A stretch of DNA of 14,755 nt from JBOHHR01 sp050740975 (GTDB lineage: Bacteria; Pseudomonadota; Gammaproteobacteria; JBOHHR01): assembly GCA_050740975.1 (NCBI GenBank), contig JBOIEE010000274.1, positions 1-14,755 on the forward strand, written 5' to 3'. Positions 1 to 6,007 of the stretch are shown here, one piece after another (positions within the stretch are counted from its first letter, which is position 1; the number at the start of each line of letters is the position of its first letter). The position numbers and the translations under genes were made by a program. Below the pieces are notes generated by a model. The model saw nothing but the letters and a program-made list of their open reading frames with translations, did not search any database and was not told the origin of the DNA.

Positions 1-284
1 AACAAGCTCAGGGCATACCGAATCACATCGGCCTTCTGGGCTGAGTGGCGTTTGTTCAGGATCTCCTTCAGCGTGCGGATACCAAGGTCAAGCCCGAAAC
101 GGTATTCCGCATCGCCGCCATACACGGCTTGAGCAGAGCTCGGGTTGAACTCGAATAGGCTGGCAATCGAAGTCTTGTAAGCATCGTCTGGAACAGTACC
201 GGACTTGGCCAGTCGATCCACCAACGCCGCCGCCTGTAATATTCCCGCTAGAGCCAGCACTTGATCGCGCAATCCGTGTTGCAA
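1..284 (-). CDS. hflD: HflD homologue (DUF489), 5' part only
   Basis: The visible 94 residues begin QHGLRDQVLALAGI after the initiator and contain FEFNPSSAQAVYGGDAEYR, then a segment like GLDLGIRTLKEIL. These match the N-terminal half of HflD (E. coli LALAGICQSARLV, MNPSSTLAVFGG), a protein of about 210 residues. The family is peripherally membrane-associated; in E. coli it affects lambda CII stability, and its housekeeping role is unclear. The start is a TTG at 284-282: an in-frame TAG lies two codons upstream, no ATG or GTG is available before the conserved region, and a GAGGT ribosome-binding sequence sits about 6 nt upstream. The gene runs off the left edge, so about half the protein is missing. 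The usual neighbours mnmA and purB are not visible here. The family call is seen directly in the sequence and is fairly secure. Confidence 0.86.
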   Translation of the reverse strand, partial: MQHGLRDQVLALAGILQAAALVDRLAKSGTVPDDAYKTSIASLFEFNPSSAQAVYGGDAEYRFGLDLGIRTLKEILNKRHSAQKADVIRYALSL

Positions 285-352
285 TTTCTACCTCTATGAA
301 TTTATTTGTATTGTCCCTTTGCCGCCATCATCGGCTGTCCCTCGTGCAGGAG

Positions 353-358
353 ATTATA
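353..358 (-). promoter_or_regulatory. Candidate -10 hexamer upstream of hflD
   Basis: On the minus strand the sequence is a perfect TATAAT, about 69 nt upstream of the hflD TTG start and just beyond the stop codon of the radical SAM gene. No convincing -35 box is found: the best match at an acceptable spacing is poor. It may be a weak hflD promoter or a chance match in an AT-richer gap. Confidence 0.35.
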
Positions 359-362
359 CAGC

Positions 363-1433
363 CTAAAACAGCCGCAACTGTCGCCGCGCCGTAGACGGCG
401 AACTGAACCACCCAGTGTTTAGGGTATGTTTTGACCTGTTTAGCCCCAACCGCTTGCACGCGACTTCAAACCGCCGACGCATTAGCTGTGCGTACACCCC
501 ACTCCCCCGGAAGCGCGCGCCAAAGGCCGAATCGTTTTCACGTCCGCCTCGCAAATCACGGATCCTGTTCATGATGTGCTCGCTCTTGAGCGGCACATGG
601 ACCCTCAGCCACTCTTGAAAAAGCGCATTTACTTCTCCCGGCAAGCGCAACAGAACATAGCCTGCGTAGCTCGCCCCTGCACCAGCCGCACGCTCAAGCA
701 CGCGTTCCATTTCGGCATCGTTCAGCACTGGAATGACCGGCGCGAACATAACCCCTGTGGGAATACCCGAAGCAGCGAGACGGCGGATAGTCTCTATTCG
801 ACGCATCGGGGCGGTCGCCCGCGGCTCCAGCCTTGCCGCCAATCGATTTTCCAGGGTGGTGACCGATAAATGCACTTCCACCAGATCGAGCTCGGCCATC
901 GCGCTCAACACATCGATGTCCCGTTCAATCAAACACGACTTGGTCACTATGCTGACCGGGTGCCGATATTGGTTAAGGATCTCCAAGATCCGCCGGGTGA
1001 TTCGAAAATCACGCTCGATAGGCTGATAGGGATCCGTGTTCGCGCCAAGTGCGATCAGACGGCATCGATAGCTTGGCTTGGAAAGCGCTTGTTCGAGCAG
1101 CTCGGGGGCGTTGGTCTTGGCAAACAATTTTGTCTCAAAATCCTGCCCGGGCGAAAGATCGAGGTAGGCGTGGCTGGGCCTGGCATAGCAGTAAACGCAG
1201 CCATGCTCACACCCTCGATAAGGATTTATGGATTGCTCAAACGGAAGGTCTGGAGAGTTGTTTCGCGAAATAATATCCCGTGCGCGTTCTTGGGTAACCG
1301 TCGTAGCCGGCGCCGTCACGGCTTCGTTGAGATCAGGAACTTCACTTCGAAGGCGCCGCTGCCTCAGGTATCGGCTTTGCGGATTAGACTGTGACCCCCT
1401 GCCTTTGTGCGTCTTTATATCACCCGTTAACAT
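363..1433 (-). CDS. PA0069-family radical SAM protein
   Basis: The 356-residue protein carries the 4Fe-4S radical SAM motif CEHGCVYC at about residues 75-82 (Cys75, Cys79, Cys82), followed by YARPSH. The N-terminal KGRGSQSNPQSRY and the later GANTDPYQPIE and SIVTKSCLIERD are typical of the PA0069-like, SplB-related group. Family members are predicted to cleave S-adenosylmethionine reductively in the cytoplasm; their substrate is not known. The spore photoproduct lyase resemblance does not prove DNA repair. I chose the ATG at 1433 because it gives the family's usual length and sits just before KGRG. The frame stays open to a GTG at 1574, but those extra 47 residues are basic and unlike the family. 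No strong ribosome-binding site precedes the ATG. The gene lies 78 nt upstream of hflD and 231 nt downstream of the cNMP-rhodanese gene. Confidence 0.86.
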   Translation of the reverse strand: MLTGDIKTHKGRGSQSNPQSRYLRQRRLRSEVPDLNEAVTAPATTVTQERARDIISRNNSPDLPFEQSINPYRGCEHGCVYCYARPSHAYLDLSPGQDFETKLFAKTNAPELLEQALSKPSYRCRLIALGANTDPYQPIERDFRITRRILEILNQYRHPVSIVTKSCLIERDIDVLSAMAELDLVEVHLSVTTLENRLAARLEPRATAPMRRIETIRRLAASGIPTGVMFAPVIPVLNDAEMERVLERAAGAGASYAGYVLLRLPGEVNALFQEWLRVHVPLKSEHIMNRIRDLRGGRENDSAFGARFRGSGVYAQLMRRRFEVACKRLGLNRSKHTLNTGWFSSPSTARRQLRLF

Positions 1434-1526
1434 GCTATCCGCTACTTTATGCTGGGTCGCGGGCGCTGCGCCTAATCGCCGCAAGACCCTTATCGCGGCG
1501 CGGTCGTTTGTCCCCAAATTGCACCG

Positions 1527-1547
1527 TCTAGGCTGTATAACCCTAGA
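1527..1547. repeat. Small inverted repeat upstream of the radical SAM gene
   Basis: TCTAGG (1527-1532) and CCTAGA (1542-1547) are perfect reverse complements with a 9-nt spacer. On the minus strand the spacer contains TTATAC, a loose -10-like element about 100 nt upstream of the preferred ATG at 1433. The arrangement could be an operator over a weak promoter, or simply a chance palindrome. Confidence 0.3.
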
Positions 1548-1664
1548 ATCTGTCCCAGAGCCTAAAGCAGCCACTCTTACCGCTTCTCAAGTAACAATCA
1601 TAACGCCATCGAGCCGGCGTTTGTATATGTTGCAGCGGTTCCAATAAGCTGCGGTTCGAGTTCC

Positions 1665-4508
1665 TCACGCGGCAGGCGGGGCCTCGTCCAACATCTCCCT
1701 GATTTCTGTCAACAACTGGTTGTCATGTTGTCTGATACGCCGTTTCGACTCTTCTTCTTCTCTTTTGATGAGCTTCATCGCTGTTTCGCGCTCGCGGACC
1801 AGCGCCTGTTGCTCCTCCGAGGACCAAAACGCGTCTTGTTCTTGCACCCAGCGCTGAATGTCCGCCTCGATCCGGGCACGTAATAATTGTTCTTTTTGGC
1901 GTTGTAGATCCCGTTTTTCCCGGTTAGCCTCGTTGGCTGCCTCGGCTTGATCCTGGGCACGCTGGGCCACGGCCAGGTTTTGAGCGGCTTCGCTGAGCTC
2001 GGTTTCCATGGCGGTGACCTGGGCCTCGATATCGGATCTTTGCGCTCCTGATGTGGCGATCTCCTGTTCCTTGCGCACCCGGGCGAGCTGTTCCGCGGCC
2101 GTATGCTTGATGCTCATAGCCTCTTTTTTGATCAAAGCCGCTTGTTGCAGTTGTGCACGCAGTTTTAGCGCTTCCCGCTCCAAGCGCTCGCGCTCGGCCT
2201 GCATCATTGCCTGTTGCTCTTCGTGCTGTCGCTGATAGGCGTCCTTGTGTTGGGCGATTATCCGTTTCACTTCTTCGGCAGCCGCGCGACTCGCCGCTTC
2301 GGCTGCCGCTTTTTCTTTGCGCGCCAAAGCGAGCTGTTCCGCGTTGCTGGCGAATTCCAATTCCAGCTTCCTGCGCTCCTCTGTTAATTTCTCCTCATAT
2401 TCTTCGCGCAGCTTTTGCTCGAGGTAGTGCTGCCTTCGCTCGATCTGACCCTCTTCTTCGGCGGCGGCAAGGCGAGCTGTCTCCATCGCCTGCTCTATAC
2501 TTCTGGCCTCAGCAAGCTTACGTTTAGTCTCTTCAGTTTGCGCCGCAAGGCGCTCGCGCTCTAACCGAAGCTGCTGCTCCACTTCCTCTCGAAACATCCT
2601 TGCCTTTTTCAGTTCTTCTTCTTTCTCGGCGTAAACTACCGCAATGCGCGCTTCTTGTTCCAGCAAGCGCTTTTTGGTTTCTTCGTTTAAACGATGAATT
2701 CGCTCCTGATCCCGCTGCAACCTTTCCATCTCAGCCGCAACCAGCCTGCGCTGCGTTTCTACTTCGTCTTTCATGCGACAGGCTTCGTTTTGCTCTGCGC
2801 TAACGCGTTGGGATTCCTTTTCGAGCTCTTGCTCTTTGGCTTGTAGCCGTTCCTTCACCTTTTGCTCATCGGCCTTCAGCTCTTCACGCATTTGATGCGC
2901 CTTGAACATCTCCAAAGTCACTCGCTCCGCCTCGTGGTCGATCCGTTCACGCTCGGCATGAATCTTCTTTTCTGCAGTTTTTTGCGCGTCTTTGATCCGC
3001 GCTCGCATGCGCTCCGTTTCGCTAATCGCCTCGTTAACGCGCTTTGATTCTCGCTCAAGCTCCTCTCTTTTCGCCCGCAACCTGTCCCTCTCGGCGTTCT
3101 CGGCGGCTTTTAGTTTCTCGCGCATATGATGTGCTTTGAACAGCTCCAAGGTCACTCGGTCCGCTTCCTGCTCAAGTCGCTGGCGTTCTGAAAATAGCTT
3201 CTGCTTAAACGAGTGCTGAGCCGCCTTAACGTTCTCCTGCATGCGTTGCGCTTGGCCAAGCGCCTCGTTGATGCGCTTCGCTTCTTCCTCCATGCTCGCG
3301 CGCTGCGTACGTAGCTCTTCTTCTGCTGCCAACTCTGCGGCCTGTTTTCCCCGCTCGGCTTGTTCCTTGAGATCCAAGGCGTTGCGAAGCTCCGTGCTGG
3401 TTTTCTCAAGTTCCTCTTTCAAAGCTAAAGAATCGGCGGTATCGGACGAAACCGCTTGTAGCCTACCAGTAGCGACGAGTCCTCCTTCCAGATAGCGCAC
3501 ATCGAACCCGCGCTCAGCCAGCAGAAAGGTTGCGACAACGCTCCGGGCCCCTGTATCGCAATACACCACGTAGCGCTTGCTCTTATCGATGGTGTCGGCT
3601 TTGCGGCGAATGTCTACCAGAGGCAGGTTGAGGCTGCCCTCCATGCCTGAGTCTCTGTGTTCATTGGGAAAGCGAACGTCCAACCATAATGCTCCCTCGC
3701 GAACGTGTTCCTGCGCCCCCTTGTAGTTAATCGAAGCAACGAGCGGTTCTTTAACCAAGACATTAAAATCATCCCGATTCAGCCGTACCAGTTGGCCGTC
3801 GCTGAGCATGAGGACACTGGCGTTGCGCCTGCCACCACCCAACAGGGCCTCTTCGCCAAAACGATCGCCGCGCCCTAACTCAGCAAGGGCGACTTGCTTG
3901 TCCGTATTTGGGATCCTGCGCTTGACCACGCACCGACCGTCGCAAACGATATAGTAATAATCTCCCACCGAGCCTTGAGCGATGACTTCCTCTCCCTCGC
4001 GCGCAGGCACCGGTTCGAAGATCGCGAAGAGTCGTTGCAGGTTACTCGCGGGTAGCTGGTTGCAGAGCGGCGATTCGAGAAGAACGGTCATCCAGTCACC
4101 CGAATCTTCCCCGCCATTTCCGCTTTGCTCCGAATGCGCGCTCCCCTGGCCGCACAGGTTGACCAACTGCTCCAACGTTGGTCGGTGAACTTGCAAAATG
4201 GTGACAGCCGATTTTGCTTTCCCGGAGACTTGTCGCGGCTGTAACTGCGCGAGGGTGTATTTTGCCTCGTCGGAACCCGCCGTTACGGTGGTCAACCCCC
4301 CGCTGGTGGAGGAGAGCTCGAGCTCACCCTGCAATAAAAACAACGATAACTCATCTCGGTCGCCTTGTCTAAACACGTACTCTCCGGCACGGTATTCAAC
4401 AACGCGTCCACGTTCGACGAGTTGATGCCGATGCTCTGATGACAAGCGGTTAATCGGCACCAACTTTTCCGTCACGCCTTCCAAATCAAGCGATTTTTGT
4501 TGGGGCAT
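1665..4508 (-). CDS. Double cNMP-binding / rhodanese / long coiled-coil protein
   Basis: This is a 947-residue fusion. Residues about 18-118 form a degenerate cyclic-nucleotide-binding fold without a clear phosphate-binding cassette. Residues about 143-255 form a second one with a good cassette, FGEEALLGGGRRNASV (217-232), including the Arg-x-Ala core. Residues about 255-350 are a rhodanese domain with WLDVRFPNEH and the active-site loop CDTGARS, so Cys317 could carry a persulfide. From about 360 to 935 the protein is almost continuous charged coiled coil rich in Glu, Lys, Arg and Ala, with five tandem 39-residue repeats at 408-602. There is no signal peptide or membrane segment, so it is predicted cytoplasmic. 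cNMP-rhodanese fusions are known; the tail of nearly 600 residues is the unusual part. My inference is a filament-forming or scaffold protein that responds to a nucleotide or to sulfur or redox state. Its ligand and partners are unknown. The ATG at 4508 has only a weak GGATAAG upstream. Confidence 0.85.
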   Translation of the reverse strand: MPQQKSLDLEGVTEKLVPINRLSSEHRHQLVERGRVVEYRAGEYVFRQGDRDELSLFLLQGELELSSTSGGLTTVTAGSDEAKYTLAQLQPRQVSGKAKSAVTILQVHRPTLEQLVNLCGQGSAHSEQSGNGGEDSGDWMTVLLESPLCNQLPASNLQRLFAIFEPVPAREGEEVIAQGSVGDYYYIVCDGRCVVKRRIPNTDKQVALAELGRGDRFGEEALLGGGRRNASVLMLSDGQLVRLNRDDFNVLVKEPLVASINYKGAQEHVREGALWLDVRFPNEHRDSGMEGSLNLPLVDIRRKADTIDKSKRYVVYCDTGARSVVATFLLAERGFDVRYLEGGLVATGRLQAVSSDTADSLALKEELEKTSTELRNALDLKEQAERGKQAAELAAEEELRTQRASMEEEAKRINEALGQAQRMQENVKAAQHSFKQKLFSERQRLEQEADRVTLELFKAHHMREKLKAAENAERDRLRAKREELERESKRVNEAISETERMRARIKDAQKTAEKKIHAERERIDHEAERVTLEMFKAHQMREELKADEQKVKERLQAKEQELEKESQRVSAEQNEACRMKDEVETQRRLVAAEMERLQRDQERIHRLNEETKKRLLEQEARIAVVYAEKEEELKKARMFREEVEQQLRLERERLAAQTEETKRKLAEARSIEQAMETARLAAAEEEGQIERRQHYLEQKLREEYEEKLTEERRKLELEFASNAEQLALARKEKAAAEAASRAAAEEVKRIIAQHKDAYQRQHEEQQAMMQAERERLEREALKLRAQLQQAALIKKEAMSIKHTAAEQLARVRKEQEIATSGAQRSDIEAQVTAMETELSEAAQNLAVAQRAQDQAEAANEANREKRDLQRQKEQLLRARIEADIQRWVQEQDAFWSSEEQQALVRERETAMKLIKREEEESKRRIRQHDNQLLTEIREMLDEAPPAA
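2703..3287 (-). repeat. Five tandem 117-bp (39-residue) coding repeats
   Basis: Inside the coiled-coil gene, residues 408-446, 447-485, 486-524, 525-563 and 564-602 align as five units of exactly 39 residues. All share R-I/V at position 5-6 and a Met at about position 16. Units 2 and 4 are near copies (RVTLELFKAHHMREKLKA versus RVTLEMFKAHQMREELKA), while units 1 and 3 share a different pattern (R-I/V-N-E-A-I/L). The higher-order period is therefore 78 residues. At DNA level, 2889-2933 and 3123-3167 match at 38 of 45 bases with a 234-bp offset, which points to duplication of a 234-bp block. Confidence 0.8.
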
Positions 4509-4831
4509 TTCGGCTTATCCACTAAAAGTTCACAGGCACACGTAGCTTATTATCGGCAAGTAGAAAAATATCTTTAGGCGCTTCAGGGTAATTGGAAGAT
4601 CCGAAGTGCTCTTACGGCGTCCACGCGACCGGTGGCTTTTTGGCGCTTTATGCGCTGGATTTGGCGATCTGTGTCAAGAAACCAGCCGGCTTATTCGCGG
4701 ATGTTCTGCCGTCTGCGCTTCAAGCCTCCGACTCCAGGCCCCGCTCTCAAAGCTGTGTAACGCATCATAGCGACAGAGCAGGATCGGCACTGTCGTGGGC
4801 AAGGAACCGGCTCTTGTCCGAGCCTATAAAA
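4509..4831. other. Intergenic region, no convincing gene
   Basis: This 323-bp gap lies between the terpene cyclase stop and the start of the cNMP-rhodanese gene. A plus-strand frame opens at a TTG at 4592, but it has no ribosome-binding site and no recognisable motif, and it runs into the cyclase antisense. The region should hold the promoter of the 1665-4508 gene. On the minus strand it shows an AT-rich stretch with a TAATAA at about 4540-4550, but no paired -35. A 5-bp GC hairpin (GGCTC/GAGCC, 4809-4824) just after the cyclase stop lacks a U-tract. Confidence 0.5.
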
Positions 4832-5926
4832 TTAAGCGCCAGCGTGCCTGGCTGGAGCGCGATCAGCCTGCCCGTAGCGGCCTGAATCGTAGGACCAATC
4901 GAGGTTCCCCCGCATCCATGCCCGCAGCCCGGCGACAAAGCGCCGCACCACGGCATCGAGCCCGGCCCCAAAAACAGGCATGCGGCTCTCTAGCGCGATA
5001 AACTGCCGCATCTGCGCCTCGGTGAGCTTCGCCACGCGGTCGACCGCCTCCTGGATAGTCAATCCGTAGTGCCGCTGGAAGATCAAGGCCAGATTGTGCG
5101 TGTCGTGGTGGGCGTGCTCCTTCTTAAGCGAAATGGTGTCGTTGGACCAGCAGACGACGTTACTCGTGATGAGCGCGAGGCGCTGCACGCGGGGGTGCTT
5201 GCGCACAGCGAGCGGCAGAGCGATGCCCTCGGCCGCCTCGATTAACTCGATAACCGTATAAACAGCTCCCGTGTAGGGGCGCATCCGGGTGTAGGTCGCC
5301 GGCTCGGGCCAGAGGCCATGGGCGCGGTTCTCGGCTTCCCATACGGACGACTCGAAATACTCCGAGACCCTTTGGATGAAACGGGCCATCCAGTCGGGCG
5401 CCACGATCGCCTGTAGGCGCTCCCGGAGATCGTCTAATGCATGGAGCAGAGGCAGATCGATGCACTTATCGGCACGGCGCTCGCGCTGCGGGAATTGCGC
5501 TGTGACACGATCCTGGGGTTCGGGCCTACCTCCCGCCAGCACGTGCAGACACTTTGCGTGCAAGGCGGTCAGACGTTCGGGCCGCTTGCCGATGCCATGC
5601 TCGTCGCACTGGTCATCAAGCATAAAAAGCCAGGTGTTCCAGTCCGAGACGATGGCGAGCCGATTGAGCGGAGCGTAGGGATAGGCGCGGGCCGCGAGCC
5701 AGCCAGACTTGAAGGCCCGCAGGCGTTCCAACGCGCGGGCGCCCGTAACCAACGCATGGCGCTCTGCCCATGCCAGAGTATGTTGGTCCACCGCCTCCGC
5801 ATACGGGCTCACGGCCGACGGAAACGGACAGTGAATCGACGGTAACTTCAGGTTTGGGATCGCCAAATCCGTATGGGCTCCCAAAGCACCGGCGCCCTTT
5901 TTCTTTAGCTGTTTCTGTTTGGCCAT
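4832..5926 (-). CDS. Class I terpene cyclase (bacterial terpene synthase)
   Basis: The 364-residue length is typical of single-domain bacterial sesquiterpene or monoterpene cyclases. All catalytic hallmarks are visible: the aspartate-rich metal site FMLDDQCDE (DD at 104-105), the NSE triad in CWSNDTISLKKE (Asn262, Ser266, Glu270), the pyrophosphate-sensor Arg216 exactly 46 residues before Asn262, and the C-terminal Arg350-Tyr351 pair in WSYDSGRY. The N-terminal CPFPSAVSPYAE is the usual entry of the fold. The enzyme should ionise a prenyl diphosphate, most often farnesyl diphosphate, in the cytoplasm and cyclise it; the product cannot be read from sequence. The ATG at 5926 follows a weak TTAGGCG. 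A Lys-rich leader (KQKQLKKK) precedes the domain. The gene is 81 nt downstream of the GGDEF-EAL gene on the same strand. No prenyltransferase, methyltransferase or P450 is nearby, so tailoring is not indicated. Geosmin synthase is excluded by length. Confidence 0.92.
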   Translation of the reverse strand: MAKQKQLKKKGAGALGAHTDLAIPNLKLPSIHCPFPSAVSPYAEAVDQHTLAWAERHALVTGARALERLRAFKSGWLAARAYPYAPLNRLAIVSDWNTWLFMLDDQCDEHGIGKRPERLTALHAKCLHVLAGGRPEPQDRVTAQFPQRERRADKCIDLPLLHALDDLRERLQAIVAPDWMARFIQRVSEYFESSVWEAENRAHGLWPEPATYTRMRPYTGAVYTVIELIEAAEGIALPLAVRKHPRVQRLALITSNVVCWSNDTISLKKEHAHHDTHNLALIFQRHYGLTIQEAVDRVAKLTEAQMRQFIALESRMPVFGAGLDAVVRRFVAGLRAWMRGNLDWSYDSGRYGQADRAPARHAGA

Positions 5927-6007
5927 CGCCTAACAAGAAAACCCCCGTTACAACCCAAAGCGGTTTAAAGGGCGAATTCTGTGCCATCAGCTTGGTCCTC
6001 GTTTGCA

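Noticed and set aside
1434..1574. N-terminal extension of the radical SAM protein from the GTG at 1574
   Set aside because: The 47 extra residues are unlike the family, overlap repeat and palindrome sequence, and are not needed for a full-length protein.
1634..1653. GCAGC/GCTGC arms after the cNMP gene, considered as a terminator
   Set aside because: Only 5 bp of stem, an 11-nt loop and no T-tract on the minus strand.
4592..4885. Plus-strand frame of 97 codons between the cNMP gene and the cyclase
   Set aside because: TTG start, no ribosome-binding site, and its 3' part is antisense to the cyclase C-terminus.
5968..5981. AAGGGCGAATTCTG, identical to a common TA-cloning vector junction
   Set aside because: The match ends after 14 bases and no further polylinker follows; the flanking sequence continues into a normal gap and the end of the GGDEF-EAL gene. 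Most likely coincidence, though read support could be checked.
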